Under the pieces are notes generated by a model. That model was given only the letters and a program-made list of their open reading frames with translations. It searched no databases and was not told the origin of the DNA. A stretch of DNA of 64,000 nt from Paralithodes platypus. Lineage: Eukaryota; Arthropoda; Malacostraca; Decapoda; Lithodidae. Positions 10,669-20,569 of this stretch are shown here, in pieces (position 1 is the first letter of the stretch; every line of letters begins with the position of its first letter). A program made the position numbers and the translations under genes. The DNA is taken from NCBI GenBank assembly GCA_032716605.1, contig CM064512.1:25677781-25741780 (forward strand). The letters are read 5' to 3'.

Positions 10669-12660
10669 TCATCTAAAGCTTGTCTTACACAGTCTCCATC
10701 TCAATGGGGGTCTTCCTGCCCTTCTATCTCCCCTTTTATCTGACTCACATATTATCTTTGTAAGCCTTTCATCTCCCATTCGTTCAACATGACCATACCA
10801 GCTCAGCACTCTTCTGTCCACTCTGGCTGACAAATGTTCCTGTTTCCCCACTCTCCTACGTATCTCTTCATTCCTCAATCCGTCTCTACGAGTAACTCCA
10901 CACATACTCCTCAAGCAGCTCATCTCCATCACATCCAGCTTCCTTCTCTCCTTTTTCTTCAGAGCCCATGTCTCAGCCCCATGCATCACTGTTGGCACAA
11001 CAATTCCTTGATACATTGCACTTTTTACTTTCATTCCGAGATTACTCGTCTTCCACATACTTCCCATTGCTCCGAAAACCTTCCTTCCTTCACACACTCT
11101 CTGTTTTACCTCCATTCCTGCTTATCGTTCCTCCTAGATATTTAAAACACTCTACTTGTTCCAATATTTCCCCATCCCGCCTTACATCTAAATTCACCCT
11201 ACGATCACCCCTATTACACACCATTACTTTACTTTTATTGACGTTCACCTTCAGTTTCCTCCTCCCACAAACCATTCACTCAACTCGCCATTTCCTATTT
11301 TAACACATGCTTTGATCCCTTCATAAAAACTCTTAACTGCTTTTAACAAATTTCCTCCAATTTCATAAATCCTTAACACCTTCCACATTGCTTCACGATC
11401 AACACGATCATACGCTTTTTCCAAATCCATAAAAGCCCAAAATATCTCCTTATACTTCTCTAAATACTTCTTGCATAACTGTCTTACTGCAAACATCTGA
11501 TCCACGCACCCTCTTCCCCTCTTATAACCGCACTGTTCTTCTCCTATTGCCACTTCCGTACACTTTACTATCCTCTCTATCAACACCCTGCCATACAGCT
11601 TTCCAACCACTGATAATAAACTAATACCTCTATAGCTTGAACACTCCTGCCGATCTCACTTCCCTTTGTACAACAGCACAATACATGCACTCTTCCAGTC
11701 TATTGGTACCCTTGACATCACAAAGCACATATTGAAAAGTCTCCCCAACCAATCTATTATCACATCTCCACCCTTCTTTATACACTCCACAGCAATACCA
11801 TCCAAACCTGCTTTTCCCGCTTTCATTTGTTTCACTGCTTCTTTAACCTCATTTTCCTCAATCCTTTCATTCATTCCCTGCCACCTGGGTGGCCTGGGTA
11901 ACTTATCTCCATCAACCACTGCTTCAATCACTGCTTCTCTTCCATCTCTTGCATTTAGCAAAGATTCAAAATACTCGGCATATCTTTTCCTTACTTCAAC
12001 TGGTTCCACTAGTAATTTCCATTTGCATCTTTCACTGACTCTTCCCTCTTTTGTCCTCCTTTCCTTACTCTATTTACCTCCTTCCAGAACATCTTCTTTC
12101 GTTCTTAAAAATTCTCACTCAACCTTTGACCCCACCTATCGTTTCATCTTTTTCGCTTCTCTAATTTTCCGTTTTGCCTCTCTCCTTTTCTCCTTGTACC
12201 TCTCCCATACCTCAACACTACCATCCTGTAAAACCCTCTCAAAACACTGTCTCTTCTCCTCAACTGCCTTTCTCACCGTATCATTCCACCACTCGCTTCC
12301 TTTCCTGATACCTCTGCCTCCTACTTTCCTTTTGCCGCATACTACCTCTGCACTTGGTTTCACTCCTTCCTTAAACTGTTGCCATTCAACCTCTACTTCT
12401 CTCTCTTCTATCTCTATCACTTCCATCCACTTTTCATTTAGTCTTTCCTTATACTCCCTCTCTTTTGCCCTCTTCTCTAACTCACTAACATTTATTACCT
12501 CTCTTACTTCACGTTTGTCTCTCATTCTCCTGTAACTCGTAACTCGTAGCTTTCCCTCCACCAGGTGATGATCCGACGTACCCTCTGCCTCACCTCTCAT
12601 CACATTCACATCCAGCAGTCTACACAATCTTTCCCTTGTCACCAGCACATAATCCATCAA
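10669..12660 (-). pseudogene. LINE-B-type ORF2 remnant: endonuclease end, RT with core deleted, C-terminus
   Basis: Minus-strand pieces in order. 12660-12136: end of an EEP endonuclease with the SDHHLV motif plus a charged linker. 12009-11656: RT N-terminal part with AGKAGLDGI and PIDWKSACIVLLYKGK. 11610-11251: RT with QCGYKRGRGCVDQ and motif A FMDLEKAYDRV. 11275-11090: RKLKVNVNKSKVMV. 11115-10669: C-terminus with CLRSMCGVTRRD and WYGHVERMGDERL. The sequence passes from GELSEWF directly to GRRKLKVN near 11265, so the motif B QGC...SP and motif C FADD/YADD region present in the relative at 18.0-19.2 kb (about 90 residues) is deleted. The remnant cannot encode active RT. Frame changes and stops separate the pieces. 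Confidence 0.85.
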
Positions 12661-12673
12661 TTCCCTCTCTACA

Positions 12674-12722
12674 ATCTCTCTCTCTCTCTATATATGTATA
12701 TTATAAATATATATATATATAC

Positions 12723-12798
<76 letters not shown>

Positions 12799-12800
12799 GA
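12674..12800. repeat. (CT)n and (TA)n microsatellite
   Basis: A short CT run is followed by a long, nearly pure TA tract to about 12796. Confidence 0.95.
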
Positions 12801-12835
12801 AGTAATACTCTCATCACGAAAGAAATGGAGGCGTA

Positions 12836-12891
12836 ATATGAAGAGTAAAACCAGCGTTGTGATGAAAATCTTTATTGGGACGTGTTTCGGC
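12836..12891 (-). repeat. PLE-like 3' tail fragment with partial hammerhead core
   Basis: On the minus strand this reads GGCTTAGGCCGAAACACGTC, then AATAAAGATT. A short hairpin followed by GAAAC and AATAAAG resembles the tail of the PLE copies at 13.7 and 27.8 kb. The upstream half of the core is lost where the P3 element begins. A 21-nt segment at 12843-12863 is inverted at 13489-13509 with one mismatch. Confidence 0.5.
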
Positions 12892-13222
12892 CTAAGCCGT
12901 ACAAGCCCAGCGACGGCAGAGAGCCGTCAGTAGATAAATCACTCCCCAGTCCCAGCGATGGCTGCAAGCCGTCAGTAAAATATGGTCCTTGTAACTGCCA
13001 GTATCAGGCACTGCCTGGTACCACGACATTTGAGCACTGCTCTAAGGCCTTGGCAACACTTCTCAGTTTATATCCAAGCCCCCACACGCTAAGAGAGCCA
13101 GTATTCCTTGTTCTTTTGAGGTGGGAGGTTGTTATATCTTGCCTCTAAAGCCATTTTTGGCCACATAGCTTGGTACTGGGAAGTACATTTACGGCAGTAC
13201 CCTATGGTACAGTAGGGGTTAA
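12892..13222 (-). mobile_element. TTAA miniature element, family P3, copy 1
   Basis: It aligns along its length with the reverse complement of 29762-30079, sharing CAGCGACGG, CCTTGTAAC, CTTGGCAACACTTCTCAG and an end GGTACAGTAGGGGTTAA-like block closing at TTAA 13219-13222. The left end is degenerate; CTAA at 12892-12895 is the best candidate but the boundary could be up to 12905. Small GACGG/CCGTC hairpins repeat near the left end. Noncoding. Confidence 0.75.
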
Positions 13223-13520
13223 ACAAAAGCCAGCATCTGCCTAAAAGCAAAGAAAACATTTTAAATATGGTAAACTACGAAATATAATATGAACTCGTAG
13301 GGGATACCAATATCATGATAATTGTAAAAATTATAAAAATCCTGTAGTAAATATTAGAGAATATTATGGTGATTCAAAATTGTTGTTCTGGAGTGTACAA
13401 TTGTGGGAAAAGTCATCGAGGTCGAAATATAATACGCAAGACAGACAAGACGTATAATCCTAAAAGACAAACCAGTCAAAGTTGAGTTATCACAACGCTG
13501 GTTTCACTCTCTTTCTTTTT

Positions 13521-13532
13521 TTCTCTCTATCC

Positions 13533-13630
<98 letters not shown>

Positions 13631-13644
13631 TGTATATATACATA

Positions 13645-13697
<53 letters not shown>
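13521..13697. repeat. Compound (CT)n(TA)n(GA)n microsatellite
   Basis: CT run 13528-13550, long TA tracts 13551-13628 and 13645-13682, then GA to about 13697. It abuts the PLE 3' tail and gives spurious Tyr-Ile open frames. Confidence 0.95.
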
Positions 13698-13976
13698 GAA
13701 AAGGATGACAAGCGTTGCAACAAACAGCATCTTTATTTTCCAGACGTTTCGACACATAACTTTATGTCATCATCAGTGATCTAAAACAAGAAAAACAAAA
13801 ATACATTACACTCGTATATTTAAAAATAAGCAAAATTGTGGGATATTTGTAAACTGAGACTATACAACTTCAATATTGAAAGTAAATTATAGTGGGAGGA
13901 TAAACTTGCAATATTTAAAAGGCAATATAGTATAGAATGCCAGAAAAGAAAAAATAGCCATAACTTTATATATTAA
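13698..13976 (-). repeat. PLE 3' tail (minus) with hammerhead-like core
   Basis: Nearly identical to the reverse complement of 27560-27850. On the minus strand CTGATGA (13776-13770) is followed by an imperfect hairpin of ACATA/TATGT and then GAAACGTC (13750-13743). These are the conserved blocks of a minimal hammerhead ribozyme, with stem III reduced to the self-complementary ACGT. An AATAAAG follows downstream. Confidence 0.75.
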
Positions 13977-14003
13977 CCCTTATTTAGCGGGTGGTAAGGT
14001 ATT

Positions 14004-14880
14004 TTACACTGTAAAGCATAGGGTAATAGGCGGGTGCCCAACCCCGAAAAGGCGGGTGCATGAAATAGGGGAGGTATCCCCCCGCCAAAGGCGGCTTTCT
14101 AGGGCCTTTCCTAGCTGATGCCGAGAGGATTGGGTTCTAGTCATGTGGTGATGGGCTGGTCTATCAGAGTGAGAACTGAGCGATCTCTGCCATACCGATA
14201 GCTTACTCTGACTGTTCCTTTTACTTATATATTTTCTAGATCTCAAGTGACGGCTTCTCTTGCGTGGATTGACCTCCTAATCTACCAAGATTGGAAGCCA
14301 AAGCGTCACATCTTTCCTTTGCCCCTCAACTTTCTCTTCATAATTGCTGAGGGGCACAGGGCCCTGGGTGGGGCTTTGGTTTCCCGGGCGTTTCCGCGCC
14401 CTCCTCAGCTTCCCGCCATGGAGTGGCTTTGGTCACCCAGGATTTATTGTGGTCGACAGGGAGGGTTCTGTGGGGGCACTCGGTTGTGGCCTTGGCCTTG
14501 CTCGGGCCTTGGGGCTGTTCGGCCAGGCAGCTTGGGGAAAAACAACAACAACAACAACACTGTAAAGCTCAGCGGGCATAATCCCGAAATATTCGCTCAA
14601 TTTCACTCGCCCTAGCGCCGTTACTATGGCTCCAATGCGAACGAACGAAACGATCATTTTTGGAAAGAGCAACTCTTCGTCTCCCCATATAAGTCTATTA
14701 TGGATGTTATGAGCGAGTGTGGAGGGTGGGAAGAGGTGAGGAAGAGGAGGTACTTTTTGGTCTATTTCCCGGGCGCCTTGGGTTGCGTTCCCTTTGGCCT
14801 GACTTTGGCCTCTCGCGCGTCTACTATTTCTTCGGTAATCGGTCTTATTTTTCTCTTATTTCTCCTTATTTCTGTATTCT
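14004..14880. other. No gene recognised (left part of piggyBac-type insert)
   Basis: Moderately GC-rich, with short open frames on both strands such as 14247-14615 (plus) and 14004-14246 (minus). None shows a domain I recognise. An AAC trinucleotide run lies at 14540-14560. Confidence 0.35.
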
Positions 14881-15860
14881 CTATCTCTCTCTCTCTCTCT
14901 TTCTTTCTCTCTCTCTCACTCCTGTCTGTCTGTCTCTCTGTCTCTCTCTCTCTGGCTCGCTTGCTTTCCCTCTCTCGCGTGCTCTGTCTCTCTCTCTCTT
15001 CCTCATCCGTATATGTAATTCTCATTATTATTTTCTCTAATCTCTCTCACTCCTGTCTGTCTGTCTCTCTGGCTCGCTCGCTTTCCCTCTCTTGTGCTCC
15101 CTTTCTCTCTTCCTCATCCGTATATGTATTTCTCATTATTATTTTCTCTAACTAATCCCTCTATTTCATTTATTTGCTTGTAATATTTCTGTATTATTAT
15201 ATCTTTTTCACTCTTTCTTCAGTTCAGTTTCTGTATTATCTCTATACGGTGGGAATGGTATTTCGTATGAGGGATGTACAGCACAAATATTCAATCTTTC
15301 GTTGTTTGGTTGTTTGTATTACCGTAAGAAATTTACTGAACGCCTGCAAATAATACGCTATAAAATGCTTGCAATCAAACTCTCAAGCAATTTCAAGGTC
15401 ACATGCAATTATAAATGTATAGGTAGACCCAGAGAGGAAGAGACAAGAGAGAGGGAGAGTGTCGTGATAATATAACAATGTTACATATGTATCATATATA
15501 TGAAAAAATAATATATATGGTAGGCCTACATCTGTTCCCCACAATCATATAATGCCAAGCACAAATATACAATCTTTCATTGTTTGTATTACCGTAAGAA
15601 ATTTACTGAACGCCTGCAAATAATACGCTATAAAATGCTTGCAATCTCTCTATTTTCTCTAATCTCTCTCACTCCTCCTTTGTCTCTCTCTCTCTCTCTC
15701 TCTGGCTCGCTCGCTTTCCCTCTTCCTCATCCGTATTATGTATTTCTCATTATTATTTTCTCTAACTAATCCCTCTATTTCATTTATTTGCTTGTAATAT
15801 ATCTGTATTATTATATCTTTTTCACTCTTTCTTCAGTTCAGTTTCTGCATTCTCTCTCTC
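14878..15860 (+). repeat. Pyrimidine-rich duplicated blocks
   Basis: CT-rich blocks with CTGTCTGTCTGTCTCTCTGG-type runs and TCTCATTATTATTTTCTCTAA recur at about 14880-15030, 15035-15160 and 15650-15770. The 15150-15240 text returns at 15770-15850. This is a local direct duplication pattern rather than coding sequence. Confidence 0.8.
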
Positions 15861-17100
15861 TCTGTTTCGCTTGCTTTGCAGGATTTTTTTTTTTTTTTAT
15901 ATATAATATATAATAATTTACTTATCATTACTTACTATATCGTATAAACAATAGTAGGTAGCCAACTTACCATAATACCGATACACCAAACCGATACGCA
16001 TGCGGTTTTGTTTATCACCTGTTTACTAAAGTGCCACCATTATCGATTTTCTTGGAGCCGACTCGAGCGGGAGGGTTACCAATTGAAGTTAAATCCGCTA
16101 GCATATATTGTTAGATGTAAGACATGATAAATACCACTACAAATATGAATTGGCAAAATCCATATAATATCACTTCGAAATTGTTCTGAAATTTCAAAAC
16201 AAAACCGCTAGTGTAAGTCATTGCTGCTAGATCGAAGTAAAGGTCTCTAGATCTAGCGGAAGTCGCTATACGTATTGGCAGTACTGCACACTCATTCATT
16301 TCATTCATTAATTTTCTATTGAGCTCGTCCTGGAATCTTTACGACTCTGAATCATACGATTGCCGACGGCGATACGATGTTGACATTGTTGTTGATGTTC
16401 CAGTGGAGGGATGAACAAAATATTTTCCTTGTCCAATAATAGCTATTTCATAGTTCCACAGGACTTATTTTGATATATTTATCAAATTTACTGAACGCCT
16501 GAAAATAATACGCTATAAAATGCTTGCAATCAAACTTTCAAGCAATTACAAGGTCACATGCAATTATAAATAGGTATATTGTAGACCACAATCTTCGCCA
16601 AGCTTCGATGTTGCTTGTATTATCGTGAGAAATGTACCATACACCCTGGTTATCGTGAGAAATTTACCGAACGCCTGCAAATAATACGCTATAAAATGCT
16701 TGCATTCAAACTCTCAAGCAATTTCAATGCCACATGCAGTATAGGTAGACCCAGAGAGGAAGAGACAGACAGAGAGAGAGAGGAGGTCAAGAACATCTGC
16801 TAGGTGTGATTTCCCCTGGGAGGGAAGAGAAGATTAGTTAGGGGCGTGCCCAGGCCTACATCAGACAAAGAGAGTACAAAGGAGTACAAACAAAGAGAGT
16901 GAGACAGAGAGAGAGAGAGAGTGTCGTGATAATATAACAATGTTACATATGAATCATATATATGAAAAAATAATATATACGGTAGGCCTACATCTGTTCC
17001 ACACAATCCTATAATGCCAAGCACAAATATTCAATCTTTCATTGTTTGTATTACCGTAAGAAATTTACCGAACGCCTGCAAATAATACGCTATAAAATGC
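15308..17100 (+). repeat. Repeated module near the transposase intron (five or more partial copies)
   Basis: A module with TACCGTAAGAAATTTACTGA, CGCCTGCAAATAATACGC, TATAAAATGCTTGCAATC and a (GA)n-GTGTCGTGATAATATAAC block occurs at about 15310-15560, 15578-15645, 16485-16560, 16625-16760 and 16915-17100. The TATAAAATGCTTGCAATC portion also occurs at 17457-17475, just inside the putative intron of the transposase exon. The module therefore appears to be amplified from that element. Confidence 0.8.
15900..16480. other. No gene recognised
   Basis: AT-rich spacer between copies of the repeated module. A 65-residue minus open frame at 16111-16308 has no recognisable domain. Confidence 0.35.
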
Positions 17101-17458
17101 AAAGGACATTTCTTGTAGAGTGCAATTTTGAGGACGTAATGTGCTCTGAGAGACAGCGGAGCGGTGATTAGGAGCATAAATTACCTCAAGACCGCTCGCC
17201 ACACAGGGAATTATATAAGTAAATTACCGTATTTTAGGGTTTTTGCACTCGTGTTGCACGATCGTTGAAAGACAACCAGTGATCGTAGAAGGATGGTTCG
17301 GGTGTCATTGAAAAGCTCAATTTACGCCCTTTCAGGGATACATACTTGTATTACGCTCTGGGTCTTGTTTATGCATGAAAAAGAGCACGGAAACGGGTAA
17401 AAAAAAATCCCGCTGGGCGGCACAGTGAAATACACTCCACCAGCCGCTCGTAAGGTGA
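17101..17458 (+). mobile_element. P1 miniature element, 5'-truncated copy
   Basis: Aligns with 31750-32163 and 30850-31250, sharing TTGCACTCGTGTTGCACGAT, GTGTCATTGAAAAGCTC, GCCCTTTCAGGGATA and the end CGCTCGTAAGGTG. The terminal TTAA reads ATAA here and the left end is missing. The flanking 9 bp ATAAAATGC is present on both sides (17092-17100 and from 17458), which fits insertion within the local repeat module. Confidence 0.8.
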
Positions 17459-17488
17459 TAAAATGCTTGCAATCACATTTTCAAGCAA

Positions 17489-17836
17489 TTATAAAATGTA
17501 AATTGTACTTACCAACACCCACACCAGTATGTTCTTCGTCAGGAACGTCTCCAATTTGCTCAAGGGTCTGTCCAATATCAACCACAACATCCCACGCAAA
17601 TTATGCTTGGGGTGAAAGCCTATGATCGGGTTATTTTCGTCTTCCGAGTCATCCACACTACCAAAACTCTCACCGAGACCTTCGACGGTTTCATCCAACA
17701 GCTTATTAGAAAGTTCTGAAGAGTTCAGCATGATATCTAGTTCCTGGGTGGTAAGCCGGGCGTGGTTAGTAGGGTGGCGCGACGCACTAGGGATGGCGGC
17801 CACCGAATCGAACACGGGCAAATCTTGACCTTCCAT
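17489..17836 (-). pseudogene. Possible first exon of a piggyBac-type transposase
   Basis: The minus-strand frame starts at an ATG (17836) and encodes LTTQELDIMLNSSELSNKL followed by an acidic run GSVDDSEDENNP. A short N-terminus with a Leu-rich helix followed by an acidic Ser/Asp/Glu run is typical of piggyBac-superfamily transposases. The frame meets a consensus splice donor, TTG/GTAAGT, near 17508-17515. Downstream of the acidic run another frame reads DVVVDIGQTLEQIGDVPDEE, which looks more protein-like, so a frameshift near 17610 is possible. No catalytic DDD domain was found anywhere in the insert. The position 1.4 kb inside the right end of a TTAA-flanked element, pointing inward, supports the assignment. 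Other explanations, including a captured host exon, remain open. Confidence 0.4.
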
Positions 17837-17999
17837 TATGGCTGCTTGAGGGTCACTGAGTCACGGTCACGCAGTGGGGATGTGTGGGTGGGCCCTTGTA
17901 GTACACCGCCTGAGCACCAAGTTTCGCTTTCCACCTAAATTAGGGCGGGAATACGCCCATGGACTTAAGTCCGATCCCGCCATTTAGTCCAATTTTCTC

Positions 18000-19180
18000 G
18001 TCTATCTATCTATCTATTGCCTGACGCCGTAATCCCCGAAGGTGTGGCCACGAACGAACCGCCCCCATGCACCTCTGTCCCCAGTAAGTCGATGCCCCTC
18101 CCCCCAACCAGCACCGCCTTCGTTCATGTAGTTCCTCACTCCATCCTTCCACCTCATATTCGGTCTACCTCTCCCCCTCTGTCCCTCCACCTTGCTCTCG
18201 TACACCCTCTTAGTCATTCTCTCGCTTTCCATACGTTCCATATGGCCGAACCATCTCAAGTTGTTCCTTTTCACACTTTCCAGCACATCTACCTCCACAC
18301 CACACCTCCTTCTTACTTCCTCATTAGTCTGTCTATCCCTCCATGTAACTCCGCACGCACTCCTTAAGTAATTAATTTCCAATGCTCTCACTCTTGGTCT
18401 GAGTCTCTCAACCAACGTCCATGCTTCACTTCCGTAAGTCAGTGTCGGGATTACCACACTGTCATGCAAGGCCTTCTTCACTTCCATACTGACCACCCTA
18501 TTTCTTGTTACTGCTTTTAGCGTTCCTACAACCCTCTTCCCCTGTTGTACCCTCTCCCGCACCTCTTCATCCATAGTCCCATATTTACTCAACACACTGC
18601 CCAGATACTTAAAAGAGTTGACGATCTCCATAGCCTGACCGTTCAGCTTCACCTCACACTCTGTGACTTCACCCCTTTCGAAGACCATAACCTTGCTCTT
18701 CCCCGTATTTTCCTTCAAATTCCGTTTTTCGCACACTGATCCAAACTCATTTACCAGACCCTGCAACTCCCATTCATTATCACTCATCAGAACTGTATCA
18801 TCCGCAAACAGCAGTATAGGTAGCTTCCACTCAATTCCCTCCCTTTTCAGCGATACACCAACATCCAATGCTCTTGATAGTATTTCTTTCATGACTCCAT
18901 CCATATATACAGTAAACAACCACGGGGACATCACACGCCCCTGTTTAAAACCAACATGCAGGTCAAAGAACTCACTCTGCTCACTCTCCACACGTACTGC
19001 CGCCTTTGCACCCTCATAAATGCTCTTCACTGCTTTCAGCAACTTGCCCTCTACTCCGTATATTCTAAGTACTTTCCACAAACCTTCTCTAACCACTCTG
19101 TCATAGGACTTCTCCAAGTCCATAAAGGCAACATACACCTTTTGTTTCTTCTCCAGATACTTCTCCACAACACAATTCAG
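18000..19180 (-). pseudogene. LINE-B-type ORF2, 5'-truncated, RT catalytic motif intact
   Basis: A 384-residue minus ORF (19168-18014) starts inside RT: motif A FMDLEKSYDRV, motif B GFKQGRVMSPWLF (family relatives read RQGC), motif C LLFADDTVL, then KYLGSVLSKYGTM, TLTYGSEAWTL, YLRSACGVTWRDRQTNEEV and RWFGHMERMESERM at the C-terminus, with GRGRPNMRWKDGV. The endonuclease and RT N-terminus are absent, as expected from 5' truncation during target-primed reverse transcription. The 3' end is a (GATA)n-like tail (TAGATAGATAGATAG at 18001-18016 on the minus strand). It lies inside the piggyBac-type insert. Clade is uncertain. Confidence 0.85.
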
Positions 19181-19255
19181 GGTATCGGACTTAAATCCGA
19201 CCCCGATCTTTAGGGGTTAAAAGAGTAAAAGGGGTAATTCTTCTATGCTCACAAT

Positions 19256-20344
19256 TTACTGTACAATACTTAGAGGAACAGCGGACTGATAATTATTGAG
19301 GGAGGGTTTATTTTTATAAATGTGGAGGGACTCTAGTATCCTTAGATTTTCAGTATTACCAGAATCAATAATAGTGAAGTCACGGGGGTTAACAGACACT
19401 TTACAATTGTAGCAATGTTCTCTTACACTTGACTGAGGACGCTTGCTGATAGGGAGACCGGTCCTGCTCGACTGACCCAGATGTTCATCGATCCTAAACT
19501 TGAAAGCTCTAAAAGTGCTTCCAATATACCCTGTCTGGCAACTAGGGCACTAAAACTTATTGATGATCGATGAACGCAGGGGTGTGGGCAGACGGTCCTT
19601 AACGCAAAAATATGAACCTATCTTAAAATCATTCATATGAACGAACCTGAACTGGATTTGAGGGTAGAATTTAGCAAGTTGATCAATAAGTGAATTTTCT
19701 AGTATATCAGAAACTTTACCAATAAAGGGTAATTTAATGTATATTTCCTCCTTACTCACAGTGTGTACAGCGTGTTTAGGTTGATACATATTAGCTAAAA
19801 AATTCCTTACATATTTGTAAAAAAGTACAGAGGTAAATCCATTGTTAACAAAATAATTCCTTAAAAAGTTGACCTCTTCATGAAACAAAATATAAGTTGA
19901 AGTTAATTTATAGGCTCTGTGGAGGAGGGTTTTAATAGAGTTTATCTTAAATCTCAGGGAACAATAACTAAAAAAGCTAGTGCCTAAGCCTGAAAAAGTG
20001 GGTGTTCTATAAATAGAGATCATCAAACTATCTTTTATATGGTTGGTTGTTGGAAGGAACATAATAATCTTACATAACAGCAAATCTTATAAGGGCAATT
20101 TACCATCGACCTCATCTCCATAGTAAATTTAATATTCTTATGTTGTGCATTTAGATAATTTAAAAACAGAGGTGCATGACTAATTTCTTTAAATACCAAA
20201 AGAGTGTCGTCGACAAACCTACGGTACAAAATGGGCTTAAAGACAGAGGGACAACTATCTAACAACTTCTTTTCCCAGTGGCAAAGGAATATATTAGCAA
20301 AAGTGGGCCCCAGAGGCTCACCCATCGGAACACCATCAATTTGT
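19256..20344 (-). pseudogene. PLE reverse transcriptase C-terminal half and GIY-YIG endonuclease
   Basis: Minus strand. RT continues with QIDGVPMGEPLGPTFANIF and the catalytic YRRFVDDTLL (about 20218-20195), then the PLE thumb region (20083-19550 with FHEEVNFLRNYF and KLPFIGKVSDILE). After a TAG at 19550-19552 the frame goes on through CPSCQTGYIGST, FKFRIDEHLGQSSRTG, REHCYNCKVS and ILESLHIYKNKPSLN, which together make a GIY-YIG endonuclease with its Cys/His elements and the conserved Glu. The TAG falls exactly between the RT and endonuclease domains. A frame change lies near 20060. PLEs use the nuclease for chromosomal nicking. A TAA at 19256-19258 ends the frame; the plus-strand copy has a sense codon there. 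Confidence 0.88.
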
Positions 20345-20569
20345 TTAACCCTTGTCTATCGGGGCCCGACTTAAGTCCGTATCGAAAAATTTGGACTATG
20401 TGGCAGGGCCCGACTTATGTCTGTGTGCAATTTTGGCGCAATATTGGCTCTGAGAGAGAGACGAGCGATGGGAGGAGCCTGGGTTACCTCATGACTGCTC
20501 GCCACGGCCGCCATGGACCGACTGAGATGTACTCCACTTACATCAACCCTCACTCCCTCGCTACATACG

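Larger units (their letters stand above)
13977..19216 (-). mobile_element. piggyBac-type element, about 5.2 kb, inserted in PLE tail at TTAA
   Basis: TTAA at 13973-13976 and 19217-19220 flank the insert, whose ends are CCCTTATTTAGCGGG and, inverted, CCCCTAAAGATCGGGG. The uninterrupted PLE tail at 27560-27590 has a single TTAA at this point, which proves the target duplication. The right end, inverted, resembles the start of family P1 at 20349 (CGGGG..CGA.TTAAGTCCG). Internal content: a possible transposase first exon (17489-17836, minus), tandem repeats, a P1 copy (17101-17458) and a LINE-B insertion (18000-19180). No further transposase is recognised, so it is probably a defective copy. Confidence 0.85.

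Noticed and set aside
10834..12535. Plus-strand frames opposite the LINE-B remnant, up to 289 codons
   Set aside because: They are antisense to recognisable RT and endonuclease motifs, and the composition is Ser/Leu/Phe-rich as expected of a shadow frame.
13482..13784. Tyr-Ile-rich frames over the TA microsatellite
   Set aside because: Pure microsatellite translation running into the PLE tail.
17280..17300. GGTTCGGGTGTC-like blocks in P1 elements as a tRNA B box
   Set aside because: No A box at proper spacing and no cloverleaf; the block is simply conserved miniature-element sequence.
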